Notes: generated from the sequence alone by a model not told the origin. A DNA stretch of 42,698 nt from CAZEDK01 sp964511025 (GCA_964511025.1 CAZEDK010000007.1:1-42698); one strand, 5' to 3'; positions 25,952 to 36,019 are shown, numbered from the stretch's first letter. Numbers and translations are program-made.

Positions 25952-26569
25952 ATGTTAACTGACAAACAAAATCAAGTTCTCGATTTTATTCGAGAATATC
26001 AATTAGAAAATGGATCTTCGCCTACTATTAAGGAAATCCGTCAATATATGAAAGTTAATTCTGATAATAGTGTCTTGAAACATTTGAACGCTTTGGTTGA
26101 AAAAGGGTATATAGAAAAAGGTGATACGCCTAGAAGTATAGGTTTGCTTGCGGATGTGAAAGAACGATTTGAAGCCGCTAGTCAAACTTATTTTGCGCCT
26201 GTTTTGGGTTGTATTCCTGCAGGTGGACCTATTGTTTCTGAAGAAAATATTATTGATAGATATAATATTGATATTTCAATGGTGAAGACTCCAGCTAGTA
26301 CATTTTTACTTCGTGTCGTTGGGGATAGTATGATTGATATTGGTATTATGGAAGGTGATTTGGTAATTGTAGACAGTTCGATACAGCCAAAACTTGGAGA
26401 TGTTGTAGTAGCTCTTGTAGATGGAGGCAATACTGTTAAGAGGTATATGATTGATAGGGATGGAAGAATTTTTTTGAGACCTGAAAATGCTATGTATAGT
26501 GATATATATCCTGAAACTGAACTTTGGATTCAGGGTGTTGTTACGGGTTTAGTTAGGAAATACTTATAA
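25952..26569 (+). CDS. lexA: LexA repressor (SOS regulator)
   Basis: Represses the SOS regulon and cleaves itself when stimulated by RecA filaments. The 205-aa protein has the N-terminal winged helix (LTDKQNQVLDFIREYQLENGSSPTIKEIRQYM, recognition helix in VNSDNSVLKHLNALVEKGYIEK), a linker, and the S24 protease domain: cleavage site A90-G91 in LGCIPAGGP, catalytic Ser126 in VVGDSMID and Lys163 in NTVKRYM. All catalytic parts are intact. Two palindromes on its promoter suggest autoregulation with an operator of the form GTGAGT-n4-GYTCAC. It is divergent from the aminotransferase-like gene and not in an operon with the R-M gene, which begins 249 bases later. Confidence 0.96.
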   Translation: MLTDKQNQVLDFIREYQLENGSSPTIKEIRQYMKVNSDNSVLKHLNALVEKGYIEKGDTPRSIGLLADVKERFEAASQTYFAPVLGCIPAGGPIVSEENIIDRYNIDISMVKTPASTFLLRVVGDSMIDIGIMEGDLVIVDSSIQPKLGDVVVALVDGGNTVKRYMIDRDGRIFLRPENAMYSDIYPETELWIQGVVTGLVRKYL

Positions 26570-26589
26570 AATCCAAAATTTATAATTTA

Positions 26590-26619
26590 ACATTTTCAAA
26601 ATGTCAAAACGATTTTTTT
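26590..26619 (+). terminator. Weak stem-loop and T-run after lexA
   Basis: ACATT/AATGT with loop TTCAA (26590-26604), then eight bases, then seven T (26613-26619). AT-rich and with a gap before the T-run, so only a possible terminator. Confidence 0.3.
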
Positions 26620-26698
26620 ACAATACATGTGGTTATAAGCCAGCCAAAAGATCACTTTTTTCTCGATTGTTATATAAAAAAAGAAAAGCGAAAATATA

Positions 26699-26717
26699 TT
26701 GTTTCCAAACGAAACAA
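26699..26717. promoter_or_regulatory. Inverted repeat upstream of the R-M gene
   Basis: TTGTTTC-CAAAC-GAAACAA, a perfect 7-bp inverted repeat about 100 bases before the R-M start. A TATAAT at 26763-26768 could be the -10 of that gene. No controller-protein gene is seen. Confidence 0.35.
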
Positions 26718-26818
26718 ATTGCGATGTTTTGAATAATGGGTTTTAAAAAAAAATAATTTGTTTATAATCAATATATAAAATATGAAGAGAATTTATTTAT
26801 ATTTAAAGAATCGTTCTT

Positions 26819-29800
26819 ATGTCGTATAAATGTTTTGTTGAAAAACTAGGCTTTTCCCCTAAAGAAGATTCAATAGCAATTTTTCAAAAAGTATATCTCA
26901 ATAATTATATTATTGAGGTTGATTTTGAAAATGAGAAAATTAATTTTGGTGCAAAAATTAAATCAGAATCAAAAACTACCCAGAATTTCCATCAAGAAGA
27001 AAATTTTGTTGTATTGGAATGTGTGGATCGCCTGCTTGAAAAAGGATATAAACCAGAAGATATAATTCTTGAAAAAGTATTTCCTTCGGGACATGGATAT
27101 TCTGGCAGATTAGATATCTTTGTGAAAAAAGAATGTAAAGCGTTTCTAATGATAGAATGTAAAACATTTGGTAAAGAGTTTGATAAAGAACTTAATAATA
27201 TTCACAAGAACGGAGGACAACTTTTTACTTATTTTCAAAATGATACAAAAACAGATTATTTAATGCTTTATACATCGCATTTAGCAAATAATAAAATAGA
27301 ATTCAAAAATGAAATAATAATAATAGAAGATTATTATCGCAATGCAGGAAATGTTGCTGATTTTTATGATAGATGGAATAAGATTGCAGTTTCAAATGGT
27401 ATTTTTGATGATTGGGTGGAGCGATATTGTTTTAAGAGTAAATTAATAACAAAAAGACAGCTTAAATATTTAAATGAAATTGATAGTGATCAGCTTTTTT
27501 ATAGGTTTTTATCTATTTTACGAAAGCATTCGGTATCTGATAAGCCTAATGCTTTTAATAAAATATTTAATCTTTTTCTTGCAAAAATTTATGATGAAAA
27601 GAAAAGAGATGGTGATGAACTTGATTTTCAATGGAAAGAAAACAAAGATAATCCTGTGGATTTTCAGATCAGGCTGATTAATTTATATAAAGATGGAATG
27701 CTTGATTTTTTGAAAAAAGAAATTGAAGGAATTAATAATGAAGATTTTAAATATAAAACTATTGAGGAATTACATGATAAAAAGAAAAAATGGTTAAAAT
27801 TTAATAATATTTTGACTATAAAAGAAGTAATTGATGATGAATCATTTGATGATAATCAAAGAGTTTTAAAGGAAGTTGTACAGTTACTGCAAAAATATCA
27901 AATACGTTATCCTAGAAGACAACAACATCTAAGCAATTTTTTTGAAAGGCTATTAACAACAGGACTTAAACAAGAATCAGGTCAATTTTTCACTCCTCCT
28001 CCGATAACAAAATTTATTATCAAGTCGTTACCCATCAAAGAGTTTATAGAAAAAGAATTGAATCAAGCCGTAGGAAAACTTCCTGCTGTTATTGATTATG
28101 CTGCAGGTAGTGGTCATTTTATTACTGAAATAATGGAAGAATATCAGGATATTATTAATCATCTTGATATTAGTTCGTATTTTGAAGATGGCATTAAGCT
28201 TGTGAGATCATGGCGAGAAGATCCTTATGCGTGGGCTGTCAAATATATATATGGAGTGGAAAAAGATTATAGATTAGTAAAAGTTGCAAAAGTTGGATGT
28301 TATTTCTATGGAGATGGTTTGGCTCAAATTATACATGGTGATGGGCTGGATAATTTTCAAACATCGAAGAGTTATGTAGGGCTTTTAAAAGAAAATGTAG
28401 ACGATCCTCAAAAAGCTAAATTTTCTTTTGTAATATCCAATCCGCCTTATTCAGTCAGTGCATTTAAAGGTGATATAAAAAACAGCAAACCAAATGAAGA
28501 TTTTAGTTTATATAAAGATTTAACTGATAATAGTTCAGAAATAGAGTGTCTATTTATAGAAAGGACAAAGCAGCTTTTGAAAGAAGGAGGAGTGGCTGCA
28601 ATTATTTTGCCAAGCTCAATACTTAGCAATACAGGTTTGTATACAAAGACAAGAGAAATAATATTTGAAAATTTTGATATTGTTTCGATAGTAGAGCTTG
28701 GTAGTAATACTTTTATGGCTACAGGTACAAACACCGTAATTCTTTTTTTGAGAAGAAGAAATAATCGAAATAATATAAATTTTAGAACTGCAATAGATAC
28801 TTTTTTTATAAATTTAAAAGATTTAACGCTTAATGGGATTGAAATGCCAGTTTCTAAATATCTAAGCCATGTTTGGGGAAATATTTCATTTAGTGATTAT
28901 TTAACTTTGTTACAAAAAATACCAAATAAAGCAATTACTGAGCATGAGATTTTTGTAGAATATAAGAAGAAAATTAAAGCAAAAGATGAAAAAGAGTTTT
29001 GGGATCTTTTAATTGAAAAAGAAAAAGAAAAGATTTATTTCTTTATTTTGGCTTATTTTCAGAAAGTAGTTTTGGTAAAAACTGGTGAAAAAGATGCGGA
29101 AAAACGTTTCCTTGGCTATGAATTTTCAAATAGAAGAGGAAATGAAGGCATGCATTCGATACAAAGAGGAAAAACAATAGAAGAATGTACTCAGCTTTTT
29201 GATGAGAAAGGTGTTGATAATCCTGAAAAAGCAAGTACGTATATTTACAAAGCGTTTCAAAATGATTTTGATTTTCCTATCGCTGAAAGTTTACAGAAAA
29301 ATATTTCTCGCCATAACTTGATAGATATGATGACATTTGACAGGGTTGATTTTGAAAAAAATATTTCACTTTCTCTAAAAAAAAAGATAAAAATTGAGAG
29401 TCGATGGGAAATGAAAAAATTAGGTATATTAACTGAAATTAAAGGTGGTGATGGATTCCCAAAAGAATATCAAAATAATACAAATAGTAACGATATCCCT
29501 TTTTATAAGGTCTCAGATATGAATACTGATATAAATCAAGTAGTAATGTCTTTATCAAATAATTATTTAAATTTAAAACTTATAAAAGAAAATATAAATG
29601 CAAATATTTTTCCTAAAAACACTATAATATTTCCTAAAGTTGGAAGAGCTATTGATACAAATAAAAAAAGGATATTAGGTGTTGAAGCGTGTATAGATAA
29701 TAATATTATGGCTCTGGTAGTAAAAGATAAAAACATACTAAATCCATATTTTTTATTTATATATTTTCAATTTTTTATTAAATTAATAGACTTAGCTTNN

Positions 29801-30530
29801 NNNNNNNNNNNNNNNNNNNNNNNNNNNNNNNNNNNNNNNNNNNNNNNNNNNNNNNNNNNNNCCATCAATATCCGCAGAAAATTTATCGGAATATAAAATT
29901 CCGCTCCCACCAAAAGAAATTCAAGAAAAAATTGTGAAAGAAATTGAAATTTTGGAAAATAAAGAGAAAAAAAACAAAGAAGAGATAGAAGTGTTAAAAA
30001 ATGAAATTGAAAATCATTTCAAATCAGTAAAAAAATATAAGGAAGTAAAAATTGGAGATGTCTTAACTTTGGAATATGGTTCAGCTCTGATTGAAAAAGA
30101 TAGAATAAAAGGTGAATATTTAGTAATGGGATCTAATGGTATTGTTGGGTCTCATAATAATTTCACAGTTAAAGGTCCTACTATTATTGTTGGTCGTAAA
30201 GGTTCTGCAGGGAAAGTTACATGGATTGATGCAAATAATTATCCTATAGATACGACTTTTTATGTTAAGAAAATAAGTGAAGAAGTTGATTATAGATTTT
30301 TATATTATGTTTTGAGTGATATTAATTTGGGGAAATTGGTTTTAGGTAGTGGTGTTCCAGGTCTTAATAGAAATGACGTATATAATCAAACGTGTAAACT
30401 TCCTTCACTTTCCGAACAACAAAAAATAGTTTCTGAAATTCTGAAAACAGAAGATCAAATTTCCCAAATTGGTAAAGAATTATTGAAAATTACAAATCAA
30501 AAGTCTAAAGTTCTAGCAAAATATTTATAA
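26819..30530 (+). CDS. Single-chain restriction-modification protein (nuclease + N6-adenine methylase + specificity), broken by an assembly gap
   Basis: One polypeptide of about 1,237 aa. Residues 60-150 look like a HsdR_N-type PD-(D/E)xK nuclease (GRLDIFV with D99; IECK, E113-K115; later GGQLFTYF). Residues 385-740 are an N6-adenine methylase: GQFFTPPPI, motif I IDYAAGSGHF (425-434), motif IV NPPY (541-544). From about residue 870 it carries HsdS-like target-recognition segments (WEMKKLGILTEIKGGDGFP; later KEVKIGDVLTLEYGSA and ENLSEYKIPLPPKEIQEKIV). This is a type IIG / type I-like fusion in which one protein cuts, methylates and recognises DNA. The 63 N at 29799-29861 lie in the first recognition domain; the frame after them is shifted by one relative to before, but the codons right after the gap (P-S-I-S-A-E-N-L-S-E-Y) continue the HsdS pattern, so the true gap length is probably 2 modulo 3 rather than a real frameshift. 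Confidence 0.85.
29799..29861. other. Assembly gap (63 N)
   Basis: Run of undetermined bases inside the R-M gene's first target-recognition domain. The reading frames on either side are not in register with a 63-base length. Confidence 1.
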
Positions 30531-30551
30531 ATCAATTTTTATCTTAAATTT

Positions 30552-31814
30552 ATGGCTCAATTAAGTATAAGAGAATTTGATGCCAAGCAAATTCTGGCAA
30601 AATTTCTTCCAAAATTTTCTAACAATAAATTGATTGGAGATGGCAGGCAAGTATTATTATATGAAGGTATCAATTTTGATGAATTGCTTTCTCGTCACGA
30701 ATGGTTGACTCAAACGACGCTTGTGATGAAGTCGGATCAATTATTTGGAAAAAGAGGCAAACATGGGCTTGTTTGGCTTAATTTGAATTTTGAAGATGTT
30801 AAGAGGATTTTTCAAGACAAATTAAATACGGAAGTGCTTATTGGTACAACAAAGGGCAGATTAACACATTTTATTATAGAGCCATTTATTCCTCATGATA
30901 AGGAATATTATGTTTCAATTTCTACAGAAAGAGATTTTGATGTCATAAATTTTTCAATTGAAGGTGGAATGGAGATTGAAGAACTGTGGCATACAGTTAA
31001 AACTATCAAGATTCCTATTCTTCAATCTAGAAATGAAATTGATTTAAGTTCTTTTTTTACTGATAACGTAGAACAGCGAGAGCAGGTAGAAATTTTTATC
31101 AAGGCTTTGTATAGAATTTTCGTTGAATTTAATTTTGCTTTTTTGGAAATTAATCCGTTTACGTTCATAGATTCTACTGTGGTGCCTTTGGATTGTGTCG
31201 CAAAACTTGATAATACTGGAATTTTTGAGTCTGGACAGTCTTGGGGTGAGATTGATTTCCCGAAATCTTTTGGACTAAGTGCCGGCAAAGAAGAACAATA
31301 TATTGAAGAGCTTGATTCTAATACAGGCGCATCTTTGAAATTAACCGTTTTGAATCCAGATGGAGCGATATGGCCTATGGTTGCTGGTGGTGGAGCTAGT
31401 GTTATTTATGCTGATACTGTAGTTGATATGGGATTTGGTAAAGAACTTGCTTGTTATGGTGAATATAGTGGTGGACCAAACACTGAAGAAACAAAAGCTT
31501 ACGCTTCTACAATTTTAGATTTGATGACAAGAAGACCTCATCCTGAAGCTAAACAGAAAGTTTTGCTGATAGGCGGTGGTATTGCAAATTTTACAGATGT
31601 CGCTGTTACATTCAAAGGTATTATTCAGGCTTTGGAAATTTATGCTTCAAAATTAAAAGAACATAATGTGAAAATATATGTGCGAAGAGGTGGTCCTAAT
31701 TATAAAGAAGGTCTGTCTCAAATGAAGAAGGCGGCAGATAGATTTGGTCTTAGTATGGAAGTTTATGGTCCAAAGACTCATATGACAAAAATTGTATCTC
31801 TTGCATTGAGATAG
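30552..31814 (+). CDS. aclB: ATP-citrate lyase, ATP-grasp/citrate-binding subunit
   Basis: With the next gene it forms ATP-citrate lyase: citrate + ATP + CoA to acetyl-CoA + oxaloacetate + ADP + Pi. The 420-aa subunit corresponds to the N-terminal part of animal ACLY and to plant ACLA. It begins with AQLSIREFDAKQILAKFL, has an ATP-grasp region with FAFLEINPFTF, and a citrate-binding module with MVAGGGASVIYADTVVDMG, ELACYGEYSGGPN and GGGIANFTDVAVTFKGI, then VRRGGPNYKEGL near the end. Similarity to the eukaryotic enzyme is evident by eye. Symbol follows the Chlorobium usage (small subunit aclB); plant usage is reversed. It follows the R-M gene by 21 bases and precedes aclA by 24. Confidence 0.93.
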   Translation: MAQLSIREFDAKQILAKFLPKFSNNKLIGDGRQVLLYEGINFDELLSRHEWLTQTTLVMKSDQLFGKRGKHGLVWLNLNFEDVKRIFQDKLNTEVLIGTTKGRLTHFIIEPFIPHDKEYYVSISTERDFDVINFSIEGGMEIEELWHTVKTIKIPILQSRNEIDLSSFFTDNVEQREQVEIFIKALYRIFVEFNFAFLEINPFTFIDSTVVPLDCVAKLDNTGIFESGQSWGEIDFPKSFGLSAGKEEQYIEELDSNTGASLKLTVLNPDGAIWPMVAGGGASVIYADTVVDMGFGKELACYGEYSGGPNTEETKAYASTILDLMTRRPHPEAKQKVLLIGGGIANFTDVAVTFKGIIQALEIYASKLKEHNVKIYVRRGGPNYKEGLSQMKKAADRFGLSMEVYGPKTHMTKIVSLALR

Positions 31815-31838
31815 GTTTATAAATTATTAATTTAAAAT

Positions 31839-33659
31839 ATGGAATCTTACGAACTTTATGATCGCAATACTCAGGCAATAATATATGGAATGCATGTGAA
31901 ACCTATACAAAGAATGCTTGATTTTGATTATATGATTAAGCGAGAAAAACCTTCTGTAGCTGGAATAGTAGATCCGGGTAAATCTGGCTTTCACAAAGCT
32001 TTCTTTGGTACAAAAGAAATATTGATAGCTGTTTATCCTGATACGAAATCAGCTTGCAGTAAGCATAATTGTGCTTCAGTTTTTATAAACTTTGCTTCAA
32101 TGCGTTCGGCTTATTCGTCAAGTTTAGAGGCTATTAATTGTGAACAATTTACTGTAATTGCAATTATAGCTGAAGGTATCCCAGAAAGGAGGACTAGAGA
32201 ATTGATTGCTATAGCAAAAGAAAAAAATAAAGTCATTATAGGTCCGGCAACAGTTGGTGGTATCAAGGCTGGAGCTTTTCGTATTGGTGATACGGCTGGA
32301 AGTTTGGAGAGTATAATAGATTCAAAACTTTATAGACCTGGAAGTGTTGGTTTCGTTTCGAAATCAGGCGGTATGAGTAATGAACTCTACAATGTGATTG
32401 CCATGAAGGCTGATGGAATATATGAAGGACTTGCAATTGGTGGTGATATGTATCCGGGATCACAACTTCTTGATCATGTCATGCGATTTGAAACAAATCC
32501 TGCAATTAAAATGATTGTCGTTTTGGGTGAAATTGGAGGTAATGAAGAATATAGGATTGCAGAAGCTTTGAAAAATGGGCAAATCAAAAAACCGTTGGTA
32601 ATATGGGTGACTGGTACTTGTGCTTCAGTTTTTCCTGGAGAAGTGCAATTTGGTCATGCTGGTGCGGCTTCTAGTGATAAGGATAATTCTGCACAGGCAA
32701 AAAATGCAGCGTTGAGAGTGGCTGGAGCGAATGTCCCAAATAGTTTTGATGATTTTGGAGATTTGATAGGAAAAATTTTTAACGATTTGAAAGAAAAAGG
32801 TGTAATTGGTGATATTGCAGAAGTTTCTATTAATGAAGTTCCAGAAGATTACGAAGTGTTAAGAAAAGCTGGTAAAGTACGGAAATCTGCGAATTTTATT
32901 TGTACAATTTCTGATGATAGAGGTGAGGAGGCTACTTATTGTGGTGTTCCTATTAGTGAAACGGTTGAAGGTGATTATAGCTTGACTGATGTAATTTGTC
33001 TTCTTTGGTTTAAGAAAAAACTTCCAAAAGAAGCTAGCAAATTTCTTGAAATGGTTCTCAAAAATGTGGCTGATCATGGGCCAGCGGTTTCTGGTGTTCA
33101 TAATGCTGTAGTTGCCGCAAGAGCCGGTAAGGATCTCATGTCTTGTTTGGCTTCCGGTATTCTTACTATTGGTCCGCGTTTCGGAGCTGCAATTGCTGAT
33201 AGTGCGAGATTTTTCAAAGATGCTATTGATAGGGGACTACGTCCTATGGATTTTGTAAGTGAAATGAAAAAGAAAGGTATCAATATTCCTGGTATCGGAC
33301 ATAAAGTTAAGAGTATCCACAATCCTGACGAGCGAGTAGCTAGTTTAAAGAAGTATGCTTTTTCAAATTTTACATCACATAAACATTTGAGTTATGCGCT
33401 TGAAGTTGAAAAAATAACAGTTCAGAAAAAAGCTAATTTGATATTTAACGTAGATGGCTGTATTGCAATGTGTTTCTTGGACTTGATGGAGAGTTATGAT
33501 TTTACTGAAAAAGAAATCCAAGATGTACTTGATGCCGAAGTATTAAATGGACTTTTTGTGCTTGGCAGGTCAATTGGTATAATGGGGCATATTTTTGATC
33601 AAAAGAGACTTGGTGAAAGTTTGTATAGACATCCTACTGATGATATTTTATTTTTGTAG
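31839..33659 (+). CDS. aclA: ATP-citrate lyase, phosphohistidine/citrate synthase-like subunit
   Basis: The 606-aa subunit matches the C-terminal half of animal ACLY and plant ACLB. The first ~330 residues are succinyl-CoA-synthetase-alpha-like, with IAEGIPERRTRELI, IIGPATVGGIKAG, SKSGGMSNELYN and the phosphorylated His273 in QFGHAGAA. The rest is the citrate synthase-like domain with DHGPAVSGVHN, GPRFGAAIADSARFF, IPGIGHKVKSIHNPDERV and the C-terminal GRSIGIMGHIFDQKRLGESLYRHPTDD. All active-site motifs I know are intact. It ends 14 bases from the end of the convergent isocitrate dehydrogenase gene. Confidence 0.95.
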   Translation: MESYELYDRNTQAIIYGMHVKPIQRMLDFDYMIKREKPSVAGIVDPGKSGFHKAFFGTKEILIAVYPDTKSACSKHNCASVFINFASMRSAYSSSLEAINCEQFTVIAIIAEGIPERRTRELIAIAKEKNKVIIGPATVGGIKAGAFRIGDTAGSLESIIDSKLYRPGSVGFVSKSGGMSNELYNVIAMKADGIYEGLAIGGDMYPGSQLLDHVMRFETNPAIKMIVVLGEIGGNEEYRIAEALKNGQIKKPLVIWVTGTCASVFPGEVQFGHAGAASSDKDNSAQAKNAALRVAGANVPNSFDDFGDLIGKIFNDLKEKGVIGDIAEVSINEVPEDYEVLRKAGKVRKSANFICTISDDRGEEATYCGVPISETVEGDYSLTDVICLLWFKKKLPKEASKFLEMVLKNVADHGPAVSGVHNAVVAARAGKDLMSCLASGILTIGPRFGAAIADSARFFKDAIDRGLRPMDFVSEMKKKGINIPGIGHKVKSIHNPDERVASLKKYAFSNFTSHKHLSYALEVEKITVQKKANLIFNVDGCIAMCFLDLMESYDFTEKEIQDVLDAEVLNGLFVLGRSIGIMGHIFDQKRLGESLYRHPTDDILFL

Positions 33660-33673
33660 AGTTGTTTGTAAAC

Positions 33674-35890
33674 TTACATTTCATTAATAATTTTATTCAA
33701 AGTTATACTTGGTCTCATAACTGCTGATACTTTTTCAAAATTCGGCTTGTAATACCCTCCAATATCTGCAGAATGCCCTTGGACAGAGATAAATTCATTA
33801 ATGATTGTATTTGCATTTTTAGCTAAATTGTCATAAATTGTAGCAAATTTTTCTGCTAACTCCTTATCCTCAGTTTGTTTAGACAAAGCTTCCGCCCAAT
33901 ACATTGCCAAATAAAAATGACTTCCTCTGTTATCGATAGTACCGAGTTTCCTTTGTGGTGATTTATTGTTTTCTAGTAATTTTCCTGTTGCTTGATCTAG
34001 TTTTTTTGCAAGAATTTTTGCTTTAGCATTATTATCAGTTTCAGCGATTTTTTCCAGTGACGGCACGAGTGCCAAAAATTCACCTAAAGAGTCCCATCTT
34101 AAATAATTTTCTTTTATTAGTTGTTCTACATGTTTAGGAGCACTACCTCCGGCACCAGTTTCATAGAGACCTCCTCCTCCCATCAGTGGGACGATAGAAA
34201 GCATTTTTGCTGAAGTGCCTACTTCCATTATAGGGTATAGATCTGTGACATAATCTCTAAGTATATTTCCTGTTACAGAGTTTGTATTTTCTCCTTTTCT
34301 CATTCTTTCAATTGATATTTTTGCTGCATTTTTTTGAGACATAATTTCAATATCAAGTCCTTGTAAATCATATTCTTTCAAATATTGATCAACTTTTTTT
34401 CTAAGTTCAACTGTATGAGCTCTGTCTTCATCTAGCCAGAAAATTGTTTTCCATTTGGTTGCTCTTGCTCTTTCTACTCCTAATTTTACCCAATCTCTTA
34501 CTGGAGCATCTTTTACTCTTACTAGTCTCCATATATCGCCAGATTCAATTTCGTGCTCGTGGATAGTATTTCCGTTTGCATCAATTACTTTCAAAATTCC
34601 ATCATGTGTAATTTCATAAGCTGTGTTGTGTGAACCATATTCTTCAGCTGCTTGTGCCATTAAGCCGATGTTTGGAATTGTGCCTATTTTTGTCGGATCA
34701 AGAGCTCCATTTTCAATACAGTTTTTTATGGTTTCATCATAAAGTGCAGCATAAGTACTGTCTGGAATAGTCAATTTCACGTCACGTTCTTGATTGTTTT
34801 TATCCCACATTTTGCCGCCAGCCTTGATTGCCGCTGGCATTGAAGCGTCCACGATAACATCACTTGGTACGTGTAAATTAGTAATACCTTTTATTGAATC
34901 AACCATTGCAATCATTGGTCTGTTTTTATATGCAGCTTGTATGTCAGCTTCTATTTCAATTTTTTTATCTATTGGAAGCTTTTCCATTTTTTCATATAAA
35001 TCACCAAGCCCACTATTAAAATTTACTCCTAAATTTTTGATTGTATCTGCATGCTTTGTTATTAAATCTTTAAAAAACACTTTTACTGTATGCCCGAAAA
35101 TAACAGGGTCTGATACTTTCATCATTGTAGCTTTCATGTGAATGGAAAACAATATTCCTTTTTCTTTTGCATCTTGTATTTGTTCTTCTAGGAATTTTGT
35201 TAATGCTTTTTTGCTCATAAAAGTTGCATCTACTATTTCTCCTTTTTCCAATGGTATTGATTCTGCGAGGATTATTTCCTTGCCATCTTTTGAAATCAGA
35301 ACAATTTTTGCTATTGTTGCTTCTGCTATTGTTGTTGATTTTTCATTATGTTTGAAATCACCTGATTGCATTGTGGCTACATGTGTTTTTGAAGTTTTTT
35401 CCCATTTACCCATCGCATGTGGAAATTTTCTAGCATAACTTTTCACTGATTCAGGAATTCTTCTATCAGAATTACCTTCTCGAAGTACAGGATTTACAGC
35501 TGATCCCGTCACTGTTTTGTACATTTTTGCTGTTTGTTTGTCTGCGTCAGTTTGTGGATTGTCTGAATAATTTGGAATTTTGTATCCCTTGTTTTGCAGT
35601 TCTTCAATTGCTTCTTTGAGTTGAGGTGTTGATGCTGAAATATTTGGAAGTTTGATAATATTGGCTTCTGGTTTTTTTGCTAATTCTCCAAGTTCAGATA
35701 GATTATTTGCGACTTTTTGTTCATTTGGTAAGTTTCCCGAAAAAAGAGCCAAAATTCTTCCGGCAAGTGAAATATCTCTAGTCTCAATGTGTACGCCAGC
35801 ATTTTTTGCAAAGGCTTGAATGATTGGAAGTAATGAATAGCTTGCAAGCGCAGGTGCTTCATCTGTTTCTGTCCATATTATTTTTGACAT
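33674..35890 (-). CDS. icd: Isocitrate dehydrogenase, NADP-dependent, monomeric type
   Basis: Oxidative decarboxylation of isocitrate to 2-oxoglutarate with NADP. The 738-aa length and sequence are those of the monomeric family, unrelated in length to the ~415-aa dimeric enzyme: N-terminal KIIWTETDEAPALASYSLLPIIQAF, NPVLREGNSDRRIP, KSYARKFPHAMGKW, FSIHMKATMMKVSDPVIFGH, MVDSIKGITNLHVPSDVIVDASMPA, GLMAQAAEEYGSHNTAYEI, FWLDEDRAHTVELRKKV and MGGGGLYETGAGGSAPKHVEQ. All appear intact. It faces the ATP-citrate lyase operon tail to tail. NADPH and 2-oxoglutarate for glutamate are its likely products. Confidence 0.96.
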   Translation of the reverse strand: MSKIIWTETDEAPALASYSLLPIIQAFAKNAGVHIETRDISLAGRILALFSGNLPNEQKVANNLSELGELAKKPEANIIKLPNISASTPQLKEAIEELQNKGYKIPNYSDNPQTDADKQTAKMYKTVTGSAVNPVLREGNSDRRIPESVKSYARKFPHAMGKWEKTSKTHVATMQSGDFKHNEKSTTIAEATIAKIVLISKDGKEIILAESIPLEKGEIVDATFMSKKALTKFLEEQIQDAKEKGILFSIHMKATMMKVSDPVIFGHTVKVFFKDLITKHADTIKNLGVNFNSGLGDLYEKMEKLPIDKKIEIEADIQAAYKNRPMIAMVDSIKGITNLHVPSDVIVDASMPAAIKAGGKMWDKNNQERDVKLTIPDSTYAALYDETIKNCIENGALDPTKIGTIPNIGLMAQAAEEYGSHNTAYEITHDGILKVIDANGNTIHEHEIESGDIWRLVRVKDAPVRDWVKLGVERARATKWKTIFWLDEDRAHTVELRKKVDQYLKEYDLQGLDIEIMSQKNAAKISIERMRKGENTNSVTGNILRDYVTDLYPIMEVGTSAKMLSIVPLMGGGGLYETGAGGSAPKHVEQLIKENYLRWDSLGEFLALVPSLEKIAETDNNAKAKILAKKLDQATGKLLENNKSPQRKLGTIDNRGSHFYLAMYWAEALSKQTEDKELAEKFATIYDNLAKNANTIINEFISVQGHSADIGGYYKPNFEKVSAVMRPSITLNKIINEM

Positions 35891-35932
35891 ATTAAATAAA
35901 TTTAATGATGTATTTTGAATTTTTGGCTACAT

Positions 35933-35962
35933 CGTATAGTGTATATTGTATATTGTATAGTG
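35933..35962. repeat. TATAG/TGTATA simple repeat
   Basis: Tandem variants of GTATAGTGTATATTGTATA. A similar tract lies at 36121-36147 on the other side of the tRNA pair. Confidence 0.6.
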
Positions 35963-35979
35963 CCATATTTTTAATATGG
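35963..35979 (-). terminator. AT-rich hairpin at the end of the tRNA-Thr fragment
   Basis: CCATATT-TTT-AATATGG, a perfect 7-bp stem whose minus-strand 5' arm includes the CCA of the tRNA fragment. No T-run follows on the minus strand, so termination is uncertain. Confidence 0.3.
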
Positions 35980-36019
35980 AGCCACTTGCGAGATTCGAAC
36001 TCGCGACCTACGGTTTACC
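35977..36019 (-). pseudogene. Truncated tRNA-Thr (3' 43 bases only)
   Basis: On the minus strand the sequence from GGTAAACCG through the T arm (CGCGAG/CTCGC with TTCGAAT) to AAGTGGC-T-CCA is the 3' part of a tRNA-Thr with anticodon GGT. The matching 5' acceptor (GCCACTT) and D arm are absent; they are replaced by TACGGCGGACAGG, the right arm of a REP-like hairpin. It cannot fold as a full tRNA. Confidence 0.75.

Noticed and set aside
29799..29940. Frameshift making the R-M gene a pseudogene
   Set aside because: The frame change coincides with a run of N of uncertain length; codons resume the specificity-domain pattern directly after it.
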